NCBI RefSeq assembly: GCF_003751225.1
Contig: NZ_RJKE01000001.1
Coordinates: forward strand, 6,386,001 to 6,450,000
Reading direction: 5' to 3'
Length of the DNA stretch: 64,000 nucleotides
Source of the DNA: Actinocorallia herbida
GTDB lineage: Bacteria > Actinomycetota > Actinomycetes > Streptosporangiales > Streptosporangiaceae
The notes under the pieces were generated by a model that worked only from the letters and a program-made list of their open reading frames with translations, did not search any database and was not told the DNA's origin. Positions 1 to 8,417 of the stretch are shown piece by piece. Every line of letters begins with the position of its first letter. Positions within the stretch are counted from its first letter, which is position 1. Position numbers and translations under genes: made by a program.

Positions 1-738
1 GCCGACCGCGGAGTTCAGGCGGGTGTCGAGCAGGACCTCGATCTCCTGGCGGCGCAGCTGCTCGACGGTGTAGACGCCGAGTTCCGCGCCGACCTCGGGC
101 AGGATGTGGTCGGTGGCCTCCACGAGGACCCAGCGGGGCCGGGCCTCCATCTCGGGCAGCCACTTGAGGTAGTCGTGCGCCATGTCCTGGAGCTCCGCCA
201 GCGCCTCGACGCCGGCGAATCCGCCGCCCACGAACACGAAGGTGAGGCAGCGGCGGCGCTCTTCCTCGTCCCGGGTGGAGGCGGCCCGGTCGAGCAGGCC
301 GAGCACCTGGTTGCGCAGCTGGATGGACTCCTCGATGGTCTTGAAGCCGATGCCGTGCTCGGCGAGGCCGGGGATCGGGAGCGTCCGGGAGACCGAGCCG
401 ACCGCGAGGACCAGGAGGTCGTAGTCGACGGGCCACGCCTCGCCCGCCGCGATCTCCACGGTGGCGGTCCTGCGGGCGTGCGCGATCGAGGTCACGTGGC
501 CGTTGATGATCTTGCACTGCCGCAGCACGCGGCGCAGCGGGACGATGACGTGCCGGGGCTCCAGGTTGCCCGCCGCGGCCTCGGGCAGGAAGGGTTGGTA
601 GGTCATGTAACCGTGTGGATCGACGACGGTGATCTCGACCTCACCGCGCTTCAGCGGACCGCGCAGCTTCCGCTGGAGTCTGAGCGCGGTGTACAGGCCG
701 ACGTAGCCGCCGCCGACGATCAGAATGCGCTTCCTCAT
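1..738 (-). CDS. ndh: Type II NADH dehydrogenase-like FAD oxidoreductase, 3' end beyond the window
   Basis: The visible 246 codons start MRKRILIVGGGYVGLYTALR, an FAD-binding Rossmann motif (GGGYVG at about residues 9-14) at the extreme N terminus. A second nucleotide-binding motif, VFVGGGFAGVEA, follows at about residue 170 and would bind NADH. The order and spacing match the single-subunit, non-proton-pumping NADH:quinone oxidoreductases (Ndh-2), which pass electrons from NADH to menaquinone at the membrane face. The membrane-associating C terminus lies outside the window. It is divergent from the bluB-cobT gene with about 57 bp between the starts. A related FAD-dependent pyridine nucleotide-disulphide oxidoreductase of other function is the alternative. 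Confidence 0.8.
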   Translation of the reverse strand, partial: MRKRILIVGGGYVGLYTALRLQRKLRGPLKRGEVEITVVDPHGYMTYQPFLPEAAAGNLEPRHVIVPLRRVLRQCKIINGHVTSIAHARRTATVEIAAGEAWPVDYDLLVLAVGSVSRTLPIPGLAEHGIGFKTIEESIQLRNQVLGLLDRAASTRDEEERRRCLTFVFVGGGFAGVEALAELQDMAHDYLKWLPEMEARPRWVLVEATDHILPEVGAELGVYTVEQLRRQEIEVLLDTRLNSAVG

Positions 739-795
739 ACCGGGTCCCGTGCCCAGTGGGGCGATAAGGAAACAGACAGGCATATCTTCGGATGC

Positions 796-2568
796 ATGTC
801 ACGTTCGGATCAGAAGACCTGGAACCGCCCTATACCCCTCATTGGGGATACCTCCGCGGCGGTCGACCGGGCCGCCGATCCGGCCGCCTGGGCCTTCGAC
901 GCTCCCGCACGTGAGGCGTTCTACGCCGTCGCCGGAGCCCGGCGCGACATCCGGCGCTTCCGGCCCGATCCCGTCCCCGAGGAGACCCTGCGCCGGATCC
1001 TCGCCGCGGCGCACACCGCCCCGTCCGTCGGGCACAGCCAGCCGTGGCGGTTCCTGATCGTCCGTGACCCCGCGCTCCGCGACGCCGCGGCCCTCATGGC
1101 CGAACGCGAGAAACTCGCCCAGGCCGACCTGCTCGGCGAGGAACGCGGCCGGCGGCTGCGGGACCTCAGCCTGGAAGGCATCCGGGCCGCGCCCCTCGGC
1201 GTCGTCGTCTGCTGCGACCGCCGCACCCCCGCCGCCGGCGTCCTCGGCCGCGCCACCTTCCCCGACGCCGACCTCTGGTCGTGCGCCGCCGCCATCCAGA
1301 ACCTCTGGCTCGCCGCCCGCGCCGAAGGACTCGGCCTCGGCTGGGTCACCCTCTTCCAGCCCCACGAACTCGGCGCCCTCCTCGGCCTGCCCGACGGCGT
1401 CACCACCCTCGGCTGGCTCTGCCTCGGCTGGCCCGACGAACTCCCGCCCTCCCCCGGCCTGGAACGCCGCGGCTGGTCCCACCGGCTGCCCCTCGACGAC
1501 ATCGTCTTCGCCGACCGCTGGCCGGAATCCGACCCCGCCTCCCCGCCCGACCACCTCGCCGCGCCCGCCCCCGCCGCCGTCGTCGCCGCCCGCGACGAGG
1601 CCGACGACCTGCTCGCCGTACCCGGCTCCCTCGGCGTCCTGGACGCCGCACTCGACCGGATCCGCGCGATCCGGTCCGACGGCCTCACCGGAGGCCGCCT
1701 CGTCCTCGCCGCCGCCGACCACCCCGTCACCCGGCACGGGGTCTCGGCCTTCCCCGCCTCGGTGACCCGGCAGATCCTCGACGCGACCCGCGCGGGCGTC
1801 TCGCAGGGCGCGTCGGCGGCCCGCGCCGCGGGGCTCGGCGTGCTCGCCCTCGACGCCGGAGTGCTGCCCGGCCCCCCTCATGCCGAGTCCGGCCTCGACC
1901 GGAAACTCGCCGACGCCGTCCGGGCCGGGGGGCCTCGCGGCGACCTCGTGGAGACCGACGCGCTCACCGACGTCGCCGCCCGCCTGCTGCTGGAGGCCGG
2001 CAGGGTGGCCGGGGAGCAGGCCGCGGACGGCGGACTCGTCGTCCTCGGCGAAGCCGGGATCGGGAACACCACCCCCGCCGCCGCCCTCGCCGCGGCGTTC
2101 CTCGGGCTGCCCGCCGAGGAGACCGTCGGGCTCGGCGCCGGATCCGACGCGGCGATGGTCGACCGCAAGCGCGCCGTCGTCGCCGCGGCGCTCGCCCGGG
2201 TCGGCGACCGCGACCGCAGCCCGCTCGAACTGCTCACCGCGCTCGGCGGCGGCGAGTTCGCCGTCCTCACCGGCGTCGTCCTCGGCGCGGCCTCCCGCGG
2301 CGCGGCGGTCGTGCTCGACGGGCTCGCCACCTCCGTCGCCGCGCTCGCCGCCGTCCGGATGATGCCCGGCGTCGCCGCCCACCTCATCGCCGGGCAGCGC
2401 AGCCGCGAACAGGGCCACCCGCCCGTGCTGCGCGCCCTCGGCCTCGAACCCCTCCTGGACCTGCGGCTGCGCGCGGGCGAAGGCGTCGGCGGCTGCTTCG
2501 CCGCAGGAATGCTGCTCGCCGCACTGCGCACGCGCGCCGGAACGGCACGAACCGTGCGGAACCTCTAG
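796..2568 (+). CDS. bluB-cobT: BluB-CobT fusion: dimethylbenzimidazole synthase plus nicotinate-nucleotide:DMB phosphoribosyltransferase
   Basis: A 590-residue two-domain protein. Residues about 35-245 are a BluB-type nitroreductase fold (RRDIRRF at 49-55, APSVGHSQPW at 75-84, then an AIQNLWLAARAEGLGLGW-like segment), which makes 5,6-dimethylbenzimidazole from FMNH2 and O2. Residues about 265-590 are CobT, with PGSLG near its start, GEAGIGNTT at 418-426, and RAGEGVGG carrying the likely catalytic Glu562. CobT activates DMB to alpha-ribazole phosphate. The fusion joins lower-ligand synthesis and activation for cobalamin in one cytoplasmic polypeptide. The ATG at 796 is chosen because conserved sequence begins only after it and it clears the divergent ndh start. 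No cobalamin riboswitch fits in the short leader. Confidence 0.9.
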   Translation: MSRSDQKTWNRPIPLIGDTSAAVDRAADPAAWAFDAPAREAFYAVAGARRDIRRFRPDPVPEETLRRILAAAHTAPSVGHSQPWRFLIVRDPALRDAAALMAEREKLAQADLLGEERGRRLRDLSLEGIRAAPLGVVVCCDRRTPAAGVLGRATFPDADLWSCAAAIQNLWLAARAEGLGLGWVTLFQPHELGALLGLPDGVTTLGWLCLGWPDELPPSPGLERRGWSHRLPLDDIVFADRWPESDPASPPDHLAAPAPAAVVAARDEADDLLAVPGSLGVLDAALDRIRAIRSDGLTGGRLVLAAADHPVTRHGVSAFPASVTRQILDATRAGVSQGASAARAAGLGVLALDAGVLPGPPHAESGLDRKLADAVRAGGPRGDLVETDALTDVAARLLLEAGRVAGEQAADGGLVVLGEAGIGNTTPAAALAAAFLGLPAEETVGLGAGSDAAMVDRKRAVVAAALARVGDRDRSPLELLTALGGGEFAVLTGVVLGAASRGAAVVLDGLATSVAALAAVRMMPGVAAHLIAGQRSREQGHPPVLRALGLEPLLDLRLRAGEGVGGCFAAGMLLAALRTRAGTARTVRNL

Positions 2569-2600
2569 AGTTCGGTAAAACGATCTTTTCGGGAGGGACC

Positions 2601-3569
2601 ATGCGCACCGTCGATCTGGGCTCGCAGGGGCTGAAGGTGTCGGCACAGGGACTCGGCTGCATGGGAATGAGCCAGTCCTACGGCGTCGCCGACGACACGG
2701 TCTCCCTGGCCACCATCGACCGGGCCTTCGAACTCGGCGTGACGTTCTTCGACACCTCCGACATCTACGGCGCGGGCGGCATCTACGGATTCGGCGCCAA
2801 CGAGAGGCTCCTCGGCTACGCCCTGCGCGGCCGCCGCGACGAAGCGGTCATCGCCACCAAGTGCGGCATCAAGGGCATCGTCGTGAACGGTATGAAGTTC
2901 GAGCTCGGCGCCTCCCCCGAGTACGTCAAGCAGGCCTGCGAGGACTCCCTGACGCGTCTCGGCACCGACCGGATCGACCTGTACTACCTGCACCGGGTCG
3001 ACCCGGACACGCCGATCGAGGACACCGTCGGGGCGATGGCCGAACTCGTCACCGAAGGCAAGGTCCGCTACCTCGGCCTGTCCGAGGTCACCGTCGACCA
3101 GCTGGAACGCGCCCACGCCGTCCACCCCATCAGCGCGCTCCAGAGCGAGTACTCCCTGTGGACCCGCGGCATCGAGGCCGAGATCCTCCCCGCGCTGCGC
3201 CGCCTCGGCATCGGCCTCGTCCCCTTCTCCCCGCTCGGCCGCGGCTTCCTCACCGGCACCGTCACCACCGCCGAGTTCTCCGCCGACGACATGCGCAACT
3301 CCAACCCCCGCTTCACCGCCGAGGCCGTCGACGCCAACCAGGCCATCGTCGCCGTCGTCCGCGAGATCGCCGCCGCCCGGGGCGTCCTGCCCGGTCAGGT
3401 CGCCCTCGCCTGGGTGCACTCCCGCGGCGCCGACGTCGTGCCCATCCCCGGCACCAAGCGGCCCACCTACCTGGAGCAGAACGCCGCGGCCGCCGACGTC
3501 GCCCTCACCGCCGAAGACCTCGCCCGCCTCGGCACCCTGGCCGCCCAGGCGACCGGCTCCCGTTACTGA
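2601..3569 (+). CDS. Aldo/keto reductase
   Basis: A 322-residue NADPH-dependent oxidoreductase of the aldo/keto reductase superfamily. The catalytic tetrad is visible: Asp51 and Tyr56 in DTSDIYG, Lys87 in IATKCG, and His131 in YYLHRVDP. Length and the GLGCMGMS motif match the AKR11/AKR13-like bacterial group that reduces small aldehydes or ketones; the substrate cannot be read from sequence. A clear ribosome binding site, GGAGGG, lies 4-10 bases before the ATG. It starts 32 bp after bluB-cobT and may be co-transcribed. Its last 7 bases overlap the end of the convergent NACHT gene. Confidence 0.9.
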   Translation: MRTVDLGSQGLKVSAQGLGCMGMSQSYGVADDTVSLATIDRAFELGVTFFDTSDIYGAGGIYGFGANERLLGYALRGRRDEAVIATKCGIKGIVVNGMKFELGASPEYVKQACEDSLTRLGTDRIDLYYLHRVDPDTPIEDTVGAMAELVTEGKVRYLGLSEVTVDQLERAHAVHPISALQSEYSLWTRGIEAEILPALRRLGIGLVPFSPLGRGFLTGTVTTAEFSADDMRNSNPRFTAEAVDANQAIVAVVREIAAARGVLPGQVALAWVHSRGADVVPIPGTKRPTYLEQNAAAADVALTAEDLARLGTLAAQATGSRY

Positions 3570-5755
3570 ACCTCGCCGCGCGCCGGGCCGTGCTCCCCGG
3601 GCCCGGCGCGCAGCGCACCCTGCGCCCACCGCGTCGCCAGGTGGTCCTGGAAGTCGGCGTGCCGGAACTGGTACACCGGCCCGACCGCCCGCAGCAGGCC
3701 CAGCCGGTGCGCGTCGTCGAGGAACCCCATGAGGTCCCGGGGCGCCAGCCTCCGCCGCCGCAGCTCGTGGGACATGACCAGGTAGGCGGGCCAGGCGCGA
3801 TGGGGCTTGAGGAAGACGACCCCCATCACCGCGCCGGGGAAGCAGCACGTGACGGCGAGCAAGGGCACGTTCAGGTCCGTCCCGCTCGCCATCGTCACGA
3901 GCACCGCCACGGTGAGGACGCCTGCGCCCATGCTGAACGCCACGGTGCCGGTCAGCGCCCGGTCGGCCCGCCAGACATCCCGTGGGGCGGCTGCGCGGCC
4001 GCCGTCCATCGGGGCCGCGTTGGAGACCACCGCCACGGCACCCGCCATGACCAGGCCCACCAAGCCCGCGGCCGCGCCGACCATCGGCGCGTTCCCTCCC
4101 ATGAACAGAGCCGCCCCGGCACCCCAGAGCCCGGTGACGACCCCGGCGAGCACGGAGGTCTCCACGATGGCGCCGAGATCACGGCGCACGACCCGCAGCT
4201 CCGAGCGCGTGCGCCGCAGCGGAGCCAGCGAACTCCGGCCCGGCTCCTCGCCCGGCCACTCCCTCGCGTCCGCCCAGAGCAGCGGAACGCAGAAGAGCGC
4301 CGACGACAGGAAGACGGCGGCGCCGCGCACCGGATCCTGCGACACGCAGACCAGGGCGCCGACCGCGAGCGCGCCGCCGAGCCCGAGGACGCACACGACG
4401 TCGCGCCGGAAGCGGTCGAGCGGCATCACCGTGGCGGCCAGACGCCACCAGGCGAGGTCACGGGTCGGCGCGGCCACCGTGCCGGTGAGGTGGTGGGCCA
4501 GGTAGGCGAGCCAGCGCCGGGCCGCGGCCGGGTCGTGCGCGCGGCGCGGACGGAACAGGGCGGCGTCTCCGGTGGGCGGGCGGCTCTCGATGAGCGCGGC
4601 GACGAGGCCGTCGAAGAGATGGGCGCGCAGGTGGGCGCCGCCGGGGTGGACGGCCGGGTCGGTGAGGTGCGCGGGGTCGCCGCCCGGCCTGATCTGGGTG
4701 ACCCGGATCAGCCACAGGCCCAAAGGGGTCGCGCACACTTCGGCGAGCACCGGGGCGGTGCCCCTCTCCAGCGCGTCGAGGCAGTCCCGCCAGGCTTGGG
4801 ACGGGACCGGCGGGAGGCAGCGGCGCAGGTAGCCGGCGGCCGCGGCCGGGGTGAGGAGGTCCGGCTCGGCGACCGCGGCGCCGGTGAGCACGTCCCCCGC
4901 CGCCTCGACGAGTTCGGTGTACTCGTCGGTCCGGCAGGTGAGGATGAGCCCGCCCGCGTCGCCGAGGTGCCGGTTCAGGGCCGCGAGCATCGCGGTGCGC
5001 GCCTGCGGGGGCACCTCGTCCAGGCCGTCGAGGACGGGCACGACCATCCGGTCCGCGACGAGGTGCCGGGCTCCCTCGCCGCCGAACTCCCGCCCCGCCA
5101 GCGCCGGATGACCGAGGCGGAGCTGATCGGCCGTCCACTCCCACACGTCCGGTGTCGCCTCGACGTCCCAGGAGGCCGCCGAGAGCAGCACCGGTACGGG
5201 CTCCTCCGGCTTGCGGCTCTTGAGCAGTTCCCGCACCAGCTGGACGGCGAGGGTCGTCTTGCCCGCACCGGGCCCGCCGAGAAGGACGAGACGGTTGCGG
5301 CGCAGCGCCCTGAACCGGTCGGCGAGCACGTCGATCCCGTCCGACGACCCCTCCCATACGGGTCTCCCGTCGGCGGCGACGCTCGCGCCGTGATCCATCA
5401 GCGGCCGGTCGGTGAGCCGCCAACGGACCGGGATCGGATCGGGGTCGTCGAGCTGCCGTGCCACGGCCTCCCGCCGCCACTGCTCGGCGACCGAGCGGGC
5501 CAGCACGTCCGCCGCGGACGCCACCTGGCCGGTGGTGACCGCGGCCGCCGCGCGCCCACGCCACCACCAGAGCCCCAGCAGCGCCGCGGGCACGCCCGCC
5601 GCGAGCGCCACCCCGACCACCTGTCCGACGTCGGCGGCGGTGTCCAGCCCCTTGTCGCGCAGCACCTGGAGCACGACGCCCACCGACGCCGCCAGCGACA
5701 GCAGCCCCACCGCCAACGCGACGTCCCGCACCCGCCCTCTGCCCATGCGGCCCAT
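3563..5755 (-). CDS. Membrane-associated NACHT-domain STAND ATPase
   Basis: About 730 residues. Two hydrophobic segments (about 11-32 and 40-65) precede a NACHT P-loop module with Walker A GGPGAGKTT near residue 160 and Walker B VVPVLDGLDEVP near 240. A helical region follows, and then several strongly hydrophobic segments between about 470 and 670. NACHT STAND ATPases are signal-transducing switches; some bacterial ones act in phage defence, but this membrane-embedded type has no assigned function that I can name. No toxin effector domain is visible. The ATG at 5755 is preferred because it opens the first membrane segment; an in-frame TTG at 5803 is possible. Neither start has a strong ribosome binding site. 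Confidence 0.7.
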   Translation of the reverse strand: MGRMGRGRVRDVALAVGLLSLAASVGVVLQVLRDKGLDTAADVGQVVGVALAAGVPAALLGLWWWRGRAAAAVTTGQVASAADVLARSVAEQWRREAVARQLDDPDPIPVRWRLTDRPLMDHGASVAADGRPVWEGSSDGIDVLADRFRALRRNRLVLLGGPGAGKTTLAVQLVRELLKSRKPEEPVPVLLSAASWDVEATPDVWEWTADQLRLGHPALAGREFGGEGARHLVADRMVVPVLDGLDEVPPQARTAMLAALNRHLGDAGGLILTCRTDEYTELVEAAGDVLTGAAVAEPDLLTPAAAAGYLRRCLPPVPSQAWRDCLDALERGTAPVLAEVCATPLGLWLIRVTQIRPGGDPAHLTDPAVHPGGAHLRAHLFDGLVAALIESRPPTGDAALFRPRRAHDPAAARRWLAYLAHHLTGTVAAPTRDLAWWRLAATVMPLDRFRRDVVCVLGLGGALAVGALVCVSQDPVRGAAVFLSSALFCVPLLWADAREWPGEEPGRSSLAPLRRTRSELRVVRRDLGAIVETSVLAGVVTGLWGAGAALFMGGNAPMVGAAAGLVGLVMAGAVAVVSNAAPMDGGRAAAPRDVWRADRALTGTVAFSMGAGVLTVAVLVTMASGTDLNVPLLAVTCCFPGAVMGVVFLKPHRAWPAYLVMSHELRRRRLAPRDLMGFLDDAHRLGLLRAVGPVYQFRHADFQDHLATRWAQGALRAGPGEHGPARGEVQ

Positions 5756-6106
5756 TCTGGAGAAGAAGATCACCAATATCCGGAGAACCGCCGGATTCTG
5801 CAATCAACTGGGCGCCCGCCCAAGGCACGGCCTTTACATAGTAATGTCCGAAATGCCGGATGCCACGATCACCCCGAAGCCCGCGAGGAAGGGGTGCGCG
5901 AGACGTGGCGGGCGGGAATGCGCGCCACCCGGGTCAGCGTGGCCACCGAGGACGGGCGGCATGAACGCAGGCTCGGATCGTGCCACAGGGACGGTCTCGC
6001 GGGGGTTCTCCGTGGCGCTTTTGTATGTTATTCCTACTGTTTAAGTCAAGTAAGTAGGGATTCGGAGTCCTTCACCGCCGGAGGGTTCCGGAAAGGAGCG
6101 GTACCG
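5756..6106. other. Intergenic region between two divergent genes
   Basis: No coding sequence is supported here. It carries the 5' regions of the NACHT gene (leftward) and the dioxygenase gene (rightward), and AT content rises towards 6020-6060. An inverted repeat at 6031-6060 and the dioxygenase ribosome binding site (AAAGGAG, 6092-6098) are the only marked signals. Confidence 0.5.
6031..6060 (+). promoter_or_regulatory. Inverted repeat upstream of the TauD-type dioxygenase, candidate operator
   Basis: TTCCTACT at 6031-6038 faces AGTAGGGA at 6053-6060 (7 of 8 positions complementary), with a 14-base AT-rich spacer. It lies 47 bp before the dioxygenase ATG, in a locally AT-rich stretch that also has a weak -10-like TATGTT at 6024-6029. 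It is placed as an operator or promoter element would be; no regulator gene is adjacent. Confidence 0.35.
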
Positions 6107-7024
6107 ATGACCAGCGCGAGCAGCGAACTTCAGGTCACCAAGGTCGGCGGCGCGATCGGCGCCGTCGTCGCCGGACTGCGCATCGGCCCCGACCTCGACC
6201 CGACCGCCGTCGCGCAGTTCCGCGCGGCCCTGCTGAAGCACCGGGTCGTCTTCCTGCGCGACCAGCACCACGCCACCGACGACGACCAGTACGCCTTCGC
6301 CGCCCAGCTCGGCGAGGTCACCCTCCCGCACCCGACCGTCCGCGGCGACGGGCACGCGATCCTGCCGATCGACTCCGAGCAGGGCAAGGCCAACAGCTGG
6401 CACACCGACGTCACCTTCGTCGACCGCGTCCCGGCCATCTCCGTCCTGCGCGCCATCACCCTCCCGCCCTACGGCGGCACGACGGTCTGGGCCAACACCG
6501 TCGCCGCCTACACGAACCTGGCTCCGGCGCTCAAGGCGCTCGCCGACAGCCTCCGCTTCGTGCACACCAACGCCTACGACTACGCGCTGGAGCGCCCCAC
6601 GGCCATCGGCGGCATCGACGTGCGCGAGGAGAAGTACCGCGCGGAGTTCGCCAACACCGTCTTCAAGACCGAGCACCCCCTGGTCCGCATCCACCCGGAG
6701 ACGGGCGAGCCGTCACTCCTGCTCGGCCACTTCGCCCAGTCCATCCCGGGCCTGTCCACCGCCGACTTCCAGGACCTCTTCGGCCTCTTCCAGCGCCACA
6801 TCACCCGCCTGGAGCACACCGTCCGCTGGACCTGGTCCCCCGGCGACCTCGCCATCTGGGACAACCGCTCCACCCAGCACTACGCCGTCGCCGACTACGG
6901 CGACCACCCCCGCCGCCTCCACCGCATCACCATCGCCGGCGACATCCCCCTCGGCATCAACGGCACCCCCAGCACCCCCCTGGAAGGCGACGCCTCCGCC
7001 TTCTCCCCCCTCCAACCCGCCTGA
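6107..7024 (+). CDS. TauD/TfdA-family Fe(II)/2-oxoglutarate dioxygenase
   Basis: A 305-residue cytoplasmic oxygenase. The iron triad is visible as His99 and Asp101 in NSWHTDVTF and His258 in STQHYA, and an Arg in RRLHRITI near 271 would bind 2-oxoglutarate. This HxD...H pattern and length are those of the taurine/alkylsulfate/2,4-D dioxygenase family, which hydroxylate a substrate with loss of CO2 from 2-oxoglutarate and often release sulfite or sulfate. The exact substrate is not readable. The ATG is fixed by a strong AAAGGAG eight bases upstream. It stands alone between a divergent neighbour and a strong terminator. Confidence 0.88.
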   Translation: MTSASSELQVTKVGGAIGAVVAGLRIGPDLDPTAVAQFRAALLKHRVVFLRDQHHATDDDQYAFAAQLGEVTLPHPTVRGDGHAILPIDSEQGKANSWHTDVTFVDRVPAISVLRAITLPPYGGTTVWANTVAAYTNLAPALKALADSLRFVHTNAYDYALERPTAIGGIDVREEKYRAEFANTVFKTEHPLVRIHPETGEPSLLLGHFAQSIPGLSTADFQDLFGLFQRHITRLEHTVRWTWSPGDLAIWDNRSTQHYAVADYGDHPRRLHRITIAGDIPLGINGTPSTPLEGDASAFSPLQPA

Positions 7025-7036
7025 CCCCTTCCCCCC

Positions 7037-7061
7037 GGCGGCCCGCCCCACGCGGGCCGCC
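7037..7061 (+). terminator. Perfect 10-bp GC stem-loop after the dioxygenase gene
   Basis: GGCGGCCCGC (7037-7046) pairs perfectly with GCGGGCCGCC (7052-7061) across a 5-base loop, starting 13 bp after the stop codon. There is no long T run, as is usual for actinomycete terminators. It marks the end of the ordinary chromosomal block before the Rhs island. Confidence 0.65.
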
Positions 7062-7166
7062 TTCCGCGCCCTCCCGGCCCCCACGACAGCCCCCGCGGAT
7101 TCTCCTCGCGAGCCCCGGCAGCCGCCGGCGCCCGTGACCGCCATCGGATCTGGAAGGCCCGATGGT

Positions 7167-7433
7167 TTATCTCACGCGAAGCCTTTGGGTGCCGTACTCG
7201 GTACCGGCGAAGTACGCATCAGACGCTCGTCGCATATCGAGGATCTCGGGGACCCCACGGAGAATCCCACCAGCACCGCGCCCCATCAAAGACAGGAACT
7301 CTACATACCGTCCAGGAATCCCGCGAACGCCCCACCGCTCGCGAACGCGGTTAATCTCCGTGTCTGCCAATCCAGTGACGGATCCAGGGTCGGCACTCCG
7401 CACTCCTGTAGCAATATCCGAGATAGAAAGCAT
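7167..7433 (-). pseudogene. C-terminally truncated SUKH (SMI1/KNR4-like) immunity protein
   Basis: About 89 residues from the ATG at 7433. The segment INRVRERWGVRGIPGRYVEF followed by LSLMGRGAGG is the conserved N-terminal core of SUKH/SMI1-KNR4 proteins, the most widespread immunity superfamily of polymorphic toxins. Family members usually run 130-200 residues, and the C-terminal half is missing here: the frame ends soon after an AYFAG segment. It is the most distal immunity-like gene downstream of rhs, in lower-GC DNA, with no toxin frame recognised next to it. It could still bind a toxin, but truncation makes decay more likely. Confidence 0.5.
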
Positions 7434-7595
7434 CAACCCCGCACCATCGCGATGTTGCGAAGGGCCTGCCATGGCCTCGCTCGAACCCGAGATCTGGGGA
7501 GGACCCGCTGACGACAGCTGCACCCGCCCGGTTTCACGGGGCTCGTAGGCTTCCTGCGAGCAGGATCGCGGCTTGACGGCGAACTCAGGCGCCGA

Positions 7596-8108
7596 TCAGT
7601 CCTCTGGGGGAACCCATTTGATGTGAGTCTTCCGTACCTGGTCCAAGATCCACGCGCGAACCTCTGGTTCCGAATTGCGCCACAGGTAACCGACCGGACG
7701 ACACATGGCATCTCTGCCAGCCCATCCTGGTTCACTCAAGAACAGGCGTCTGGGAGAAGACCTTGCGACGATGGGAAGGCTCTCACAGATACCGGCCAGC
7801 AACCAGATCCGGTCCAGATTCTCCGGCACGCAGCTTCCCCTGGGATCCCGGTCAGCCGGTGACGAAAGAGCTCGAATCTCTCTCATCGCCCGGAGAACCA
7901 GTGCACCCGCAATCCAGTTCTCGTCCGTTCTGGCTCTTGACCGCCCGCGGAACCAAACCACGCCCACTCCTCTACAACGACGGATCAACAGGAGGCTTAC
8001 ACACTCCCATGCTGATCCGCAAACTTCGCGAGTGCTCTGGACCCAGCAACTTCAGAAGTTCCACTCGTATCTCTCTCGACCGTGGTGCCCGCCAAAACGG
8101 GTGAACAT
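7596..8108 (-). pseudogene. Immunity-like gene interrupted by an in-frame TGA
   Basis: One reading frame of 170 codons runs from the ATG at 8108 to 7596. A TGA at 8052-8054 (codon 19) interrupts it. The frame stays open on both sides, and the downstream part ends LWRNSEPEVRAWILDQ...KWVPPED, an acidic helical C terminus typical of small immunity proteins. I know no named family for it. It begins 27 bp after a toxin-tail remnant, the standard toxin-immunity order. An in-frame TTG at 7988 could restart translation, so a shortened product is possible. Confidence 0.5.
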
Positions 8109-8134
8109 CACCCTGGCCGTCAAACGGGGGAAGC

Positions 8135-8220
8135 TCAGTCGAGTGATGGGGTCCGCTCTGCAATTAGACCGTCACCGTTCGCTGCGACCACGTCCACGTA
8201 CCCATTGAATCCCGGCCGAC
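8135..8220 (-). pseudogene. C-terminal remnant of an Rhs toxin tip
   Basis: A short open frame ends GFNGYVDVVAANGDGLIAER and five further residues before TGA at 8135. It sits between a HINT stub (8291-8397) and an immunity-like pseudogene (7596-8108), where a toxin's last residues should be. Too little remains to name a fold. An upstream in-frame stop near 8225 separates it from the HINT stub, so the toxin body has been deleted. Confidence 0.4.
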
Positions 8221-8290
8221 CTCATCGGCGGCAGGCAGGGTTGATGGGGCGGACAAGGAAGGTTGCGCACTGTTCAGCGCGGTGGCGCAA

Positions 8291-8397
8291 TAGGTCGTAG
8301 GTGGTGGTTCCGGTGGCCTGGCAGGAGCGGATGGTCTCTACGAGGGCTCGGGTGCCGTCTGTCTGCTGGAGTCGGCCTCAGGGCGGAGGCCGGCGGC
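8291..8397 (-). pseudogene. Degenerate HINT-domain stub copied from an Rhs gene
   Basis: This segment aligns over its whole length with 13520-13625 inside the live rhs gene, which encodes the end of the HINT domain (LRPGDQLQQIDGTRALVET then a TTYDL-like segment). The copy carries substitutions and at least one indel near 8375, so it no longer reads through in one frame. It has no start codon or ribosome binding site of its own. It marks the upstream boundary of a displaced tip cassette. Confidence 0.75.
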
Positions 8398-8417
8398 TTT
8401 GAATAACCATCCAGTTA

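Noticed and set aside
106-795. Upstream extension of the bluB-cobT reading frame
   Set aside because: It lies antisense to the clearly coding ndh gene and has no BluB-like residues; the ATG at 796 fits the domain start.
739-795. Cobalamin riboswitch upstream of bluB-cobT
   Set aside because: Only 57 bp separate the divergent starts, too little for the structure, and no B12-box-like motif was seen.
799-2646. 615-codon minus-strand frame opposite bluB-cobT
   Set aside because: Low-complexity Gly/Arg/Ala/Glu composition typical of antisense frames in high-GC DNA; the plus strand encodes two recognised domains.
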